From JAAZMF01 sp036786445 (lineage in GTDB: Bacteria; Bacillota; Limnochordia; DTU087), in assembly GCA_036786445.1 (NCBI GenBank), contig DAIQRD010000045.1, forward strand, positions 1 to 17,314: DNA of 17,314 nt, written 5' to 3'. Under the pieces are notes generated by a model. The model worked only from the letters and a program-made list of their open reading frames with translations. It made no database searches and was not told the origin of the DNA. The position numbers were made by a program, and so were the translations under genes. Of this stretch, positions 6,718 to 14,703 are shown piece by piece (position 1 is the first letter of the stretch; every line of letters starts with the position of its first letter).

Positions 6718-8283
6718 TCAGCGTAAAGAAGGGTAATGGCGCCCTGCCTCTTTCAGCTGGGTTATGGGGAGTCTCACAAAGAACTTGGTCCCCATCCCCA
6801 CTGCAGTCTCAAACCAGATCCTCCCTCGGTGGAACTCGGTAATCACCTGATGAGTGATGACCAAACCGAGCCCTGTACCTTTTGATTTGGTGGTGACAAA
6901 TTCATTGAACAGATGCTCCCTTACTTCAATAGGGATACCCGCCCCCGTATCAGTAATTGTCACTGTGATGGATTTACCCGATGGATCTTGACAGGCTTCA
7001 ATCAACAACTCTCCCCCTTGGGGCATTGCCTCTACTGCGTTGAGCACCATGTTTGTCAAAGCCCGCTGGATCAGGTTGCTATGGGCTTGAATGGAGGGTA
7101 GACCGTGCTCTATTTCCAATCCAGTGATTATGCCTACCCTACTAAACTCCGGTGCCCATAGTGCCATCACTTCCCGGATAACTTCTCTTACGTCTACCAC
7201 ATCCCAGGCGGTACCCGGCCGACTCCAAGTGGTTTCCAATGCAAAGGTAATCAATTCACTTAAGCGATCCACTTCCGTTTCCATTCGCTTAGTTACCTGG
7301 CTTCTCTGCACCGGGTCATCGAGAATAGCCGAGAGCTGCGCCGAAGCTCGGATGGCAGATAGGGGATTCTTCAATTCGTGGGCTAGACGTGGGATCTGGC
7401 GCCTCGCTATACGCAAACGCCTGGTCTGCCGCAACTTACCTTGCAGCTCAATCAAGCGCGTGTTAAAACGCCCCAAAGATGATATGAGCAAGCTCTGGAA
7501 TATGTAACCATAGGCCACGGCCTTATATGTATGCCCCAGCAAGCCGTAAACACCGCCTACTTGAGTATCCAAGGCAAAGGCGATTTCCCCCACCATCAAC
7601 ATGCCTACAGCGTTCTGAGTATATATATGGATGGGATTACGCGATGCGCCCCACAGGGAGATAATGCGCACATACGCCACTAGCAGTAAGCAGATGGTGA
7701 CAGTGGCTGCCAATAGTCTTATCCTGGATTGGGGCTGTCCTTCCAGATGAAATGGGGGAAGGCTAGTTTCGCACTTCAGAATGCAAAGACTGAGCAGTAT
7801 GGTAGACAACCCGGTACCACACAGATAACACCAGCGAGTAACCCTCTCGATCCGGCGAATCGGCAAGAATGCTACCCAAAGCATGCATCCGGCAGCTACT
7901 AGACGAGAGGTATAGCTAAACATCAATGCCTTGTTGACACTGTTCGGAGTGATGAAATCCGACATATTAGGCAAAGAGAGAAGCTGAAGCAGGTTAAGCA
8001 ATCCCACAGCCAAGAAGATAACGCTAAAGGCCAAGCCCCGAATGGTCTGGCGCTTGGTATCAGCATACCACCCAACCACAAAAACAGACAATGCGATACC
8101 AAAACACAAGAGCTCCACCAAGAAATACTGCCAAGAGTGATATGCTAACGGCCCCCACTGCCCGCCCATGGGCGGGAATCTGGCAATAATCAGGCCTATC
8201 ACGGCGGCCACCACTGACCAATTGCGGTCTACAACATGGAACCGCGTTCTTCGCTCTACTACCGGAGCTAGGCATAGGGACAT
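6718..8283 (-). CDS. Membrane sensor histidine kinase with MASE3-like N-terminal domain
   Basis: A 521-residue kinase. Residues about 20-275 contain roughly eight hydrophobic segments with MASE3-like landmarks (YHSWQYFLVELL near 48-59, LLGHTYKAVAYGYIFQS near 248-264), a sensor module with unknown ligand. The cytoplasmic part has the H-box AHELKNPLSA (His302), the N-box NMVLNAVEAM (411-420), the G1 box DTGAGIP and the G2 box GTGLGL (469-474), so phosphorylation and ATP-binding sites look intact. The H-box resembles Spo0-type sporulation kinases. An ATG at 8289 directly abuts AAGGAGG (8296-8290) with no spacer; the ATG at 8283, six bases from the same SD, is the likelier start. No response regulator gene is in the window. 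The URO-D/thioredoxin gene lies 136 bases downstream on the same strand. Confidence 0.92.
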   Translation of the reverse strand: MSLCLAPVVERRTRFHVVDRNWSVVAAVIGLIIARFPPMGGQWGPLAYHSWQYFLVELLCFGIALSVFVVGWYADTKRQTIRGLAFSVIFLAVGLLNLLQLLSLPNMSDFITPNSVNKALMFSYTSRLVAAGCMLWVAFLPIRRIERVTRWCYLCGTGLSTILLSLCILKCETSLPPFHLEGQPQSRIRLLAATVTICLLLVAYVRIISLWGASRNPIHIYTQNAVGMLMVGEIAFALDTQVGGVYGLLGHTYKAVAYGYIFQSLLISSLGRFNTRLIELQGKLRQTRRLRIARRQIPRLAHELKNPLSAIRASAQLSAILDDPVQRSQVTKRMETEVDRLSELITFALETTWSRPGTAWDVVDVREVIREVMALWAPEFSRVGIITGLEIEHGLPSIQAHSNLIQRALTNMVLNAVEAMPQGGELLIEACQDPSGKSITVTITDTGAGIPIEVREHLFNEFVTTKSKGTGLGLVITHQVITEFHRGRIWFETAVGMGTKFFVRLPITQLKEAGRHYPSLR

Positions 8284-8463
8284 ACTCATCCTCCTTGATC
8301 GTGGCCATACCGATAGATCAATTCTGGCACTTACCCGTCATCCCAATATATCTTTATGTAATATATTGCCATTTCCTTCCAAACCCCTCAGAACGGGTAC
8401 CTTGCCCGAGGCTTGACGATACCTGCCCCCACCCCAAACTGCAGCCTATCGCCCCTCAAATGG

Positions 8464-8493
8464 AAAAGGCGGCATCGTGCCGCCTTCGTTTTT
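8464..8493 (-). terminator. Strong hairpin terminator after the aldo/keto reductase gene
   Basis: AAGGCGGCA (8466-8474) and TGCCGCCTT (8478-8486) form a perfect nine-base-pair stem with a three-base TCG loop. On the minus strand a short T-run follows (8467-8464), about 20 bases after the reductase stop. On the plus strand T residues at 8489-8493 also follow, so it may block transcription from both sides. It separates the reductase unit from the kinase gene. Confidence 0.85.
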
Positions 8494-8507
8494 CATCAAG
8501 CCACCAA

Positions 8508-9635
8508 CTAGCCCAATGCCGCCGCCGTTTCCTTAAGTTGTCTGCGAATTTGTATCTTCTGTGGACACTTATCTTCACACAACCCACATTCGATACATTC
8601 TTCCGCTTTCCTGCCCTTATTGTCCTCATTATTGCCAATTTTCTGGTATTCGTCCCTGGCGTATTCTGTCAAACCGTAAACTCGATGATAATTCATTAAG
8701 CGGAAGTTCAACGGGATATTCACATCATTGGGGCAAGGCATGCAATAGTCGCAGCCAGTACAGTAGAGCTCGGCCAATCGCTCGTTTTCCTCTAGAGCCA
8801 GATTAATCCGGTGGAGCTCTTCACTGGTGAGGGGAGTCTCAACGGAAGCGGCTCTCACATTATCTGCTACCATCTCTGCACTAGTCATTCCAGACAATGC
8901 ACAGCTCACACCAGGATTAGCCAGGACAAAACGCAGGGCTAGTTCAGGACTGCTGACGGTACGCTCCCCCAGAAGCTGTTGAACTGCCTGGGAAGATGCT
9001 GCCAAACGCCCGCCGGCCACAGGCCCCATGATGACTACTCCTAGTCCTTTAGCATGGGCATAGGCAATAGCTTCTTCGTTGGCTCGATCCAAGAGATTGT
9101 ATTGACAAAGCAATGATGAAAATATGCCAATATCCACCAATTCCTTCAACGCTTCTGGTTCATCATGAAAAGAGAAGGAGATGTGCTTGATTAAGCCCTC
9201 ATCCTTAGCCTTCTGTGCTTCATCGAGGAGATTGTGCTTGAGGACTATGTCATCAAATCGCTCCCGACTCAAAGCATGGAAATGGTAAAAATCGATACAA
9301 TCCACATCTAATCTCTTTAACTGTTCCTCCAGTAAACGGCGATAGTCACTAGTCTTTTTCACCATCCAAGTGGGCATCTTGGTAGATAAATATACCCTAT
9401 CTCGCCATCCTTTGAGGGCTTTCCCCACCACAGTTTCACTATTGCCATGGCAATAGCCGTAGGCAGTATCGATATAATTAACCCCTAATTCGAAAGCTTG
9501 GTTAATGGCGGCCAGCGCCTTTTCCTCATCAATGCGGAATGTGCCATCTTTCTCCTCCACCTCCGGCAGCCGCATTGCCCCGAAACCTAGAGCCGAAATC
9601 TGCACTCCTGTATTACCAAATTTCCGGTACTGCAA
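8508..9635 (-). CDS. Aldo/keto reductase with C-terminal [4Fe-4S] ferredoxin-like domain
   Basis: A 375-residue cytosolic oxidoreductase. The N-terminal TIM barrel starts with the family pattern YRKFGNTGVQISALGFGAMR. The catalytic tetrad appears as D56 and Y59 (in YIDTAYGY), K86 (STKMP) and a His in the YHFHAL block (118-120). The tail has four Cys in CTGCDYCMPC (292-301) and a classic cluster CIECGLCEDKCP (347-358), the arrangement of the 'aldo/keto reductase with 4Fe-4S' group common in anaerobes. The substrate is unknown. The start is TTG, supported by GGGAGG about seven bases upstream. It begins 42 bases after the DUF255 protein stop on the same strand, so the two are probably one operon, and it ends at a strong terminator. 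Confidence 0.93.
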   Translation of the reverse strand: MQYRKFGNTGVQISALGFGAMRLPEVEEKDGTFRIDEEKALAAINQAFELGVNYIDTAYGYCHGNSETVVGKALKGWRDRVYLSTKMPTWMVKKTSDYRRLLEEQLKRLDVDCIDFYHFHALSRERFDDIVLKHNLLDEAQKAKDEGLIKHISFSFHDEPEALKELVDIGIFSSLLCQYNLLDRANEEAIAYAHAKGLGVVIMGPVAGGRLAASSQAVQQLLGERTVSSPELALRFVLANPGVSCALSGMTSAEMVADNVRAASVETPLTSEELHRINLALEENERLAELYCTGCDYCMPCPNDVNIPLNFRLMNYHRVYGLTEYARDEYQKIGNNEDNKGRKAEECIECGLCEDKCPQKIQIRRQLKETAAALG

Positions 9636-9677
9636 AATTATACCTCCCTCTCCTCGGTCAATGTATCATAGCGTTTA

Positions 9678-11792
9678 TTATACTCCGCCGGTAAGGATTC
9701 CTCTGTAATATAGATGACACAACATAGACCGCAGTTCGTCAGCTTCTGTTATGGGTGGGCGGCAAGTATACCCCTGACAAACATAGACGGTGGGCCTACC
9801 ATCTATGGGAGACTTGTCCTGCCAAGGCTCGTTGCTCATGTGGTTAGTGTCACCTAGAGGTTGCGCGCCATAGATCATGGCGCCAGGTAAATAACTGGTA
9901 TGCAGTACTTGCAGCAACCTCTGGTATTCCTCATCCCTTACCGGGCCGACAATGAAGATCTCACTAAGACCGCCCTGAGCAAGATCCAAAACCGCTAATA
10001 AGCTGGCAAAGCTCCAGGGATGCTCCGCCATGTCAGGGAGATACCTGCCAAGGATAGCAGCTAGCTTGTCAGGTATTTGGTCATCGGGCAGTAGATTCTG
10101 TAAGTACAGCAAATTGCGGGCCATGACACCAACCGCCGAGGGAAAGGAGGCATCTTCAGGGCTGGTAGGCCTGAAAAGCAGATCATCAGCAACCTCAGTG
10201 TCATAGAAGGTGCTAGTATGATCATCCCAGAAAAGCTCCAGGGCTAGATCAAGCAATTCCACGGCCGTGCTCAACCATACAAGCTCTAAAGTGGCTGAAT
10301 ATAGATCAAGTAATCCACCAATGAAGTATCCATAATCCTCTAGAAAGCCGGCCACTGAAATGGTTGCATCCTTGATACTCCTGCACAGCCTTCCATCGGT
10401 AGACTGCATATTGGATATGATGAACTCAGCCACTTGTTTGGCTTTATCCAAATAGAGAGGCGCCTGCAGAGCGGAACCGGATCTGGCTAAGGCGGAGATG
10501 GCCATGCCATTCCAGGCAGTGATAATCTTCTCATCCCGAAAAGGCCGCACCCGCTCTTGACGTTTCTCCCATAGCACTCTGCGGGCTCTTGACAGTTGCT
10601 GACCGATCTCTGCCTCATTCAAATCAGACCCTTTGGCTAAAGTGCCAAGATCAATGGCTCTATGCAAGACAGAACGACCATCCTCGGTATTTCCCCTTTC
10701 AGTGACACCATAGTACCTGCATACCATGGCACCTGTTTCCCCACCCAAGACATCGATGATCTCCTGTTTATTCCAGGTGTAGAATCTCCCCTCTTCGCCG
10801 TCACTATCGGCATCTTGAGTGGAATAGAAAGCACCTCCCATATGCCACATATCTCGGAGGAGATAATCCAGGATCTCCCGGGCTACTTGACCATATTCTG
10901 CCTTCCCCGTAATCTGGTAGACAGACAGATATATCTGCGCCAAAAGTGCATTGTCATAGAGCATTTTTTCGAAATGAGGGACTAACCACCGCTCATCGGT
11001 GGAATATCTGTGAAATCCGCCTCCTAGCTGGTCATAGATGCCGCCTCTATCCATGTGATCTAGGGTATTGGTAATGGCGTGCAAGAGGGCCTGGTTACCC
11101 CCGCAGCGTTGTAGGAAAAACTGTAAAATGCCCGCGCAAGGGAATTTCGGCGCTGTACCAAAGCCTCCGGAGTGAACATCATGCTGAGCCATCAGATATC
11201 GCTCTGCCTCTTCCATGGTCTGTTGACCAATGGTGGAGTCTTCTAGCTGTATCGATAGACTTGGTGGTAGCTCCGCTGTCTGGCCAACGATTGCTCTTGT
11301 AAGACCTTGAGCAGTCTCTTGTACCTTTGCCCGCTCATCCTCCCACGCATGGGCTAAGGTCCTCAGAACTGCGGGGAATCCCATTCTCCCATATCTATCT
11401 TCCGGTGGGAAATAAGTACCGACAAAGAATGGTTCAGCCTGTGGGGTTAGGAATACTGTTAGCGGCCAACCTCCTTGGCCGCTTGCTTCCAGTGCCACCC
11501 TTTGGTAGATGTCGTCCAAGTCTGGTCTTTCTTCCCGATCAACCTTGATGCAGAGGAAGTTGTCATTCATTAGCCGGGCGATGCTCTCATTTTGAAAGGA
11601 CTCCCGCTGCATAACATGGCACCAATGACATGCCGAATAACCAATGCTAAGCAGGATAGGACGCTGATCTCGCCGAGCACTGGCTAGCACCGCAGAACTC
11701 CACGGATGCCAGTCAACAGGATCCAAAGCATGCTGCCGAAGATAAGGATTTGTCTCTTCTTTGAGCAAATTGCCGGGTGCACTCTCACTCAT
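9678..11792 (-). CDS. Thioredoxin domain-containing DUF255 protein (YyaL/SPATA20 family)
   Basis: A 704-residue protein of COG1331. The N-terminal thioredoxin-like domain begins NLLKEETNPYLRQHALDPVD and carries the hallmark SIGYSACHWCHVM with C55 and C58 as a CxxC pair. A long alpha-barrel, glycosidase-like region follows (about 180-690), including HFEKMLYDNALLAQIY and DEKIITAWNGMAISAL. Molecular function is unassigned for the family; a redox or cellobiose-epimerase-like role has been suggested from fold only. The frame is open farther upstream, to about 12062, but the true start is the ATG at 11792: AAGGAGG at 11807-11801 lies eight bases before it and homologues begin there. The upstream extension would overlap the opposite-strand PTS gene. 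Co-oriented with the aldo/keto reductase. Confidence 0.93.
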   Translation of the reverse strand: MSESAPGNLLKEETNPYLRQHALDPVDWHPWSSAVLASARRDQRPILLSIGYSACHWCHVMQRESFQNESIARLMNDNFLCIKVDREERPDLDDIYQRVALEASGQGGWPLTVFLTPQAEPFFVGTYFPPEDRYGRMGFPAVLRTLAHAWEDERAKVQETAQGLTRAIVGQTAELPPSLSIQLEDSTIGQQTMEEAERYLMAQHDVHSGGFGTAPKFPCAGILQFFLQRCGGNQALLHAITNTLDHMDRGGIYDQLGGGFHRYSTDERWLVPHFEKMLYDNALLAQIYLSVYQITGKAEYGQVAREILDYLLRDMWHMGGAFYSTQDADSDGEEGRFYTWNKQEIIDVLGGETGAMVCRYYGVTERGNTEDGRSVLHRAIDLGTLAKGSDLNEAEIGQQLSRARRVLWEKRQERVRPFRDEKIITAWNGMAISALARSGSALQAPLYLDKAKQVAEFIISNMQSTDGRLCRSIKDATISVAGFLEDYGYFIGGLLDLYSATLELVWLSTAVELLDLALELFWDDHTSTFYDTEVADDLLFRPTSPEDASFPSAVGVMARNLLYLQNLLPDDQIPDKLAAILGRYLPDMAEHPWSFASLLAVLDLAQGGLSEIFIVGPVRDEEYQRLLQVLHTSYLPGAMIYGAQPLGDTNHMSNEPWQDKSPIDGRPTVYVCQGYTCRPPITEADELRSMLCHLYYRGILTGGV

Positions 11793-11941
11793 AAGCACGG
11801 CCTCCTTGAATTCAAACCTGTCATTGGCAATAGTTTGCCCCCAGGCCAAAACACCAATCAATTGTCTTTCTGTAGAGGAGTTCACGATCGAGTTGCGAAT
11901 CGATCTAGTGGCTAATCCATACAAGGAAACGGCCTGATCTG

Positions 11942-11959
11942 AAAGGAGGAAGGCGCTTG
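11942..11959 (+). promoter_or_regulatory. Strong Shine-Dalgarno and possible short leader ORF ahead of the PTS IIC gene
   Basis: AAAGGAGG at 11942-11949 stands seven bases before a TTG at 11957-11959. That frame encodes 41 residues up to a TAG at 12080-12082 and is not the frame of the IIC gene starting at 11998. The IIC ATG itself has no good SD. This may be a translated leader that couples to the downstream gene, a frame error, or chance. The predicted peptide has no recognisable domain. Confidence 0.35.
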
Positions 11960-11997
11960 CATCCCCACTGTGTCCGGGAACTGCTTGCGCCAACAAA

Positions 11998-13068
11998 ATG
12001 TCAAAGGAAGCTATGCCACCGCCCTCACAGGGCAAGAACAGCAAGAGGAACGCTAAAAGCAACTCTATTCTCTCCTATGTAGCCAATGTGCTTAACGCCA
12101 TGGCTCTCGGCTTATTCGCCTCCCTGATTATCGGTGTCATCATGGAGCAAGTAGGCAATCTGGTGGGGGCCGACATTGTGGTCCGCTTCGGCCAATTTGC
12201 CAAGCTACTAATGGGTCCCGCCATCGGTGTAGCCGTTGCGGGAGGCATCAAGGCCCCTCCCCTCGCCTTATATGCTGCAGCAGTAGCAGGAGCCATCGGG
12301 GCTGGCACCATCAGCATCTCTCCCGGAGCTCCAGCACTCATTAGAATTGGTGAGCCCATGGGAGCACTAATAGCAGCTCTGGCCGGAGCTGAAGTGGGAA
12401 AAAGAGTCGCAGGCAAGACCAGAGTTGATATCATACTAGTACCTGTGACCACCATCCTAGTGGGCGGGTTGGCTGGTGAGATCGTTGGCCCTAGTGTGTC
12501 TTTACTTATGCGCACCCTTGGTGCCATCATCAACGAAGCCACCATGCTTCACCCTATCCCCATGGGCATAACCGTATCAGTGCTCATGGGCATATTCTTG
12601 ACTGCACCCATAAGCAGCGCTGCCATCGCCATCAGTTTGGGCTTAAGTGGACTGGCGGCAGGTGCTGCAACTGTAGGGTGCTCGGCTCAGATGATCGGAT
12701 TTGCCGTCGCCAGCTACAAGGAAAACGGAGTAGGCGGATTCCTGGCCCAAGGACTAGGTACTTCTATGTTACAGGTGCCTAACATAGTACGTAATCCTCG
12801 CATATGGATCCCCCCCACCCTAGTTAGCGCCCTATTAGGCCCGTTGGCCACTCGGGTATTTCGCATGGAGAATATCCCAGCAGGTGCCGGTATGGGGACT
12901 AGTGGTCTAGTTGGTCAAATAGGCACAATCGCCGCTATGGGCACAAAAGTCTGGCCCCAAATACTGCTCCTGCACTTCCTCTTGCCTGCAGTACTTACTT
13001 ATTTTTGCGCACTGTTCCTAAGACGCATCGGCTGGATTGAAGATGGAGATATGAAATTGGACCTTTAG
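11998..13068 (+). CDS. PTS-type IIC membrane transport protein (PTS_EIIC_2 family), stand-alone
   Basis: An integral membrane protein of 356 residues with about nine or ten hydrophobic Gly/Ala-rich helices. After a basic N-terminus, VLNAMALGLFASLIIGVI matches the start of PTS_EIIC_2 (PF13303) proteins; LHPIPMGITVSVLMG and NIPAGAGMGTSGLVGQIG are further family-like blocks. No IIA, IIB, HPr or sugar-enzyme gene is nearby, so phosphotransfer cannot be assumed and the substrate is unknown. The ATG at 11998 lacks a clear SD; an in-frame ATG at 12013 has AAGGA four bases upstream and is a real alternative. The N-terminal part overlaps, antisense, only the rejected extension of the DUF255 gene. A strong terminator follows the stop. 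Confidence 0.85.
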   Translation: MSKEAMPPPSQGKNSKRNAKSNSILSYVANVLNAMALGLFASLIIGVIMEQVGNLVGADIVVRFGQFAKLLMGPAIGVAVAGGIKAPPLALYAAAVAGAIGAGTISISPGAPALIRIGEPMGALIAALAGAEVGKRVAGKTRVDIILVPVTTILVGGLAGEIVGPSVSLLMRTLGAIINEATMLHPIPMGITVSVLMGIFLTAPISSAAIAISLGLSGLAAGAATVGCSAQMIGFAVASYKENGVGGFLAQGLGTSMLQVPNIVRNPRIWIPPTLVSALLGPLATRVFRMENIPAGAGMGTSGLVGQIGTIAAMGTKVWPQILLLHFLLPAVLTYFCALFLRRIGWIEDGDMKLDL

Positions 13069-13072
13069 GAAC

Positions 13073-13126
13073 AAAAAGCAACACCCCCTGGCGCATATCA
13101 AGATGGCCGGGGGGTGCTGCTTTTTC
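13073..13126. terminator. Bidirectional terminator between convergent PTS IIC and ZIP genes
   Basis: AAAAAGCA-ACACCCCC-TGGC (13073-13092) is complementary to GCC-GGGGGGTG-TGCTTTTT (about 13106-13125), giving a long, GC-rich stem around a loop of about 14 bases, with one small bulge. A T-run ends the plus-strand arm, and A residues on the other arm give a T-run in the minus direction. It lies between stops at 13068 (+) and 13142 (-), so it can serve both genes. Confidence 0.92.
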
Positions 13127-13141
13127 AGGCTGTTTTGTGAT

Positions 13142-13888
13142 TCAGCCGAGGAAGAACAAGATCGCGATACCGATCAGTACGCCAACTACTGCGCCGAAGG
13201 TGCCACTATGCCCTTCTGCTTGCTCCTGCGCTTCGGGAATTAGCTCATCAAAGACTATATACAACATGGCCCCCGCGGCAAAGCCCAGGGAAATCGCAAG
13301 AGCTAGGGGTGAGACATTGCCGATAACTGCACCCAGCCAAGCCCCCATCCCCATGGGTATACCTGCAGCAGCCGTAATCCCTACACACTTGAGGCAACCC
13401 ACTCCTGCAGCCGCCATGGGGCCAGCCATGGCCATTCCTTCCGGGATGTTCTGAATCAACATGATAACCGCCAGCCGCCAGCCGGTCAGATCGGAAACCG
13501 CGTAACCCGCTCCAATAGCCATTCCTTCCGGCAGATTATGCATGGCGATACCCAGGCCCAGCAGGATACTGAGCCGAACAAAGTGGTTTCTTTGCTCCTG
13601 TTCACCTGATACATGGGTATGAGGTAATATGAAGTCCAGCAATATCAATAGCGCTACCCCCAAGAGCAGCCCTATGAACGTACTGGTGATACCACCAATC
13701 TCCATGCCCTCCGGTATAAGATCAACGAAGATAATCGCCAACATGACGCCACCGGAAAAACCTAAAACAAAGCTTAGGATTCGCTTCTCGGGCCTGCCTA
13801 AAACAGCAATTATGTAGCCACCGAGACCTGTACCCACGACCCCAGTAAAAAGACCCAATAGGGTCACTCTCCAAAGATCGACACTCAT
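13142..13888 (-). CDS. ZIP family divalent metal transporter (GufA-like)
   Basis: A membrane protein of 248 residues with about eight hydrophobic helices that should import Zn2+ or related divalent ions. Metal-site motifs are seen: MHNLPEGMAIG in TM4 (H117, E121) and IQNIPEGMA in TM5, where Gln146 replaces the His of ZupT-type proteins, as in the GufA branch. FVDLIPEGME (55-63) and FDELIPEAQ (213-221) are further acidic motifs, and HTHVS lies in the TM3-TM4 loop. The open frame extends 30 codons upstream, but GAGAGGT just before the ATG at 13888 fixes the start there. A 12-base palindrome upstream could be a metal-regulator site. It converges on the PTS gene at a shared terminator and diverges from the LysM gene. 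Confidence 0.92.
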   Translation of the reverse strand: MSVDLWRVTLLGLFTGVVGTGLGGYIIAVLGRPEKRILSFVLGFSGGVMLAIIFVDLIPEGMEIGGITSTFIGLLLGVALLILLDFILPHTHVSGEQEQRNHFVRLSILLGLGIAMHNLPEGMAIGAGYAVSDLTGWRLAVIMLIQNIPEGMAMAGPMAAAGVGCLKCVGITAAAGIPMGMGAWLGAVIGNVSPLALAISLGFAAGAMLYIVFDELIPEAQEQAEGHSGTFGAVVGVLIGIAILFFLG

Positions 13889-13954
13889 CCGGTTACCTCT
13901 CTTCCAATTTAACGTTTCCTGCAGGATTTCATCGACCATGCATGAATACACTGA

Positions 13955-13966
13955 TATGATATCATA
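13955..13966. repeat. Perfect 12-base palindrome between the ZIP and LysM genes
   Basis: TATGATATCATA is a perfect inverted repeat about 70 bases upstream of the ZIP start and 64 bases before the LysM start. Its A/T-rich form is compatible with a Fur/Zur-type operator or simply promoter sequence. I cannot assign it to a specific regulator. Confidence 0.35.
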
Positions 13967-14029
13967 CATACTCTTCATCGATTAAGCCCAATCGCAAACT
14001 GCTATATCATGTCACGGGAGGATCAATTC

Positions 14030-14632
14030 ATGAAACAACGCTCACTGGTGTTAGCTTCTCTGCTCATTCTAGTCATCTTTGGAGCAGGCATATCCGCCTA
14101 CGGCCAATCGCCAGACCAAAGAACACTGGCCTTGGGCAGCTGGGGGGAAGACGTTTTCTGGCTACAGCGAAAGCTAATGGACATGGGGTTTATGAATGAA
14201 GCCACTGGGCGATACGGTACAACCACCCAGAAAGCCATCAAAGAACTGCAAAGAACCCACGGACTAAAGGTTGACGGTATAGCCGGGCCCCAAACACTCC
14301 ACTTACTGGTAGAGGCCGAGGCCTTCAGTTACTACTCAGTGCAAAAGGGTGACTCTCTTTACAGCATAGCTCGGAGACTCAATATCTCCATGGAAGACCT
14401 AGTTAACCTAAATACGTTGACAGCTACCCATCTTCAGATCGGCCAGCGGCTGAGAGTACCCCGTATGCGGGAGCCCGTCACATACAAAGTCGCCCCTGGA
14501 GACAACCTCCATACCATAGCGAAAGCATTTGGGATCACAGTGGGGGAGATCGTGACGCTAAACAATATTGAGAATGCGGCCTTGATCAAACCGGGACAAG
14601 AGCTAATCATGCCCGAGACCAGTGATCAATAG
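14030..14632 (+). CDS. Secreted peptidoglycan-binding protein with two LysM domains
   Basis: A 200-residue exported cell-wall protein. Residues 1-26 form a signal peptide (MKQRS, a hydrophobic core, then GISAYGQS). Residues about 32-94 are a PG_binding_1 repeat (LGSWGEDVFWLQRKLMDMGF, then DGIAGPQTL). Two LysM modules follow, about 101-143 (YSVQKGDSLYSIARRL) and 151-194 (YKVAPGDNLHTIAKAF). There is no catalytic domain, so it is a wall-binding or scaffolding protein; similar architectures occur in spore and cortex proteins. The frame opens at an ATG at 14009, but GGGAGG (14016-14021) lies eight bases before the ATG at 14030, which also starts directly with a signal peptide, so that start is used. 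It converges on the UxaC-like gene. Confidence 0.9.
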   Translation: MKQRSLVLASLLILVIFGAGISAYGQSPDQRTLALGSWGEDVFWLQRKLMDMGFMNEATGRYGTTTQKAIKELQRTHGLKVDGIAGPQTLHLLVEAEAFSYYSVQKGDSLYSIARRLNISMEDLVNLNTLTATHLQIGQRLRVPRMREPVTYKVAPGDNLHTIAKAFGITVGEIVTLNNIENAALIKPGQELIMPETSDQ

Positions 14633-14663
14633 CCAGCGCTCCTAATTGGGTTAGATTAAGGGC

Positions 14664-14692
14664 AGGCCTTTCCCAGGGCAAGGGAAAGGCCT
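14664..14692. terminator. Perfect hairpin between convergent LysM and UxaC-like genes
   Basis: AGGCCTTTCCC (14664-14674) and GGGAAAGGCCT (14682-14692) form an 11-base-pair perfect stem with a seven-base loop, located between the stops at 14632 (+) and 14704 (-). There is no proper T-run on either side, so it may be a factor-dependent or weak bidirectional terminator, or an mRNA-stabilising hairpin. Confidence 0.6.
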
Positions 14693-14703
14693 ATAGTAGT
14701 TAC

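Noticed and set aside
11793..12062. 90-codon upstream extension of the DUF255 gene, beginning with a signal-peptide-like hydrophobic stretch
   Set aside because: It lacks homology, overlaps the opposite-strand PTS gene, and a strong SD plus family N-terminus place the start at 11792.
12075..12545. 156-codon open frame on the minus strand within the PTS IIC gene
   Set aside because: Low-complexity Ala/Pro/Thr/Met translation typical of the antisense of a Gly/Ala-rich membrane protein; no SD or family match.
13963..13970. CATACATA as a sporulation sigma-E -10 for the LysM gene
   Set aside because: No convincing -35 at the right distance; the match is short and A/T-rich.
13889..13978. 30-codon N-terminal extension of the ZIP transporter
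   Set aside because: No SD at its ATG, and it covers the divergent regulatory region; the ATG at 13888 has a clear SD and matches the family start.
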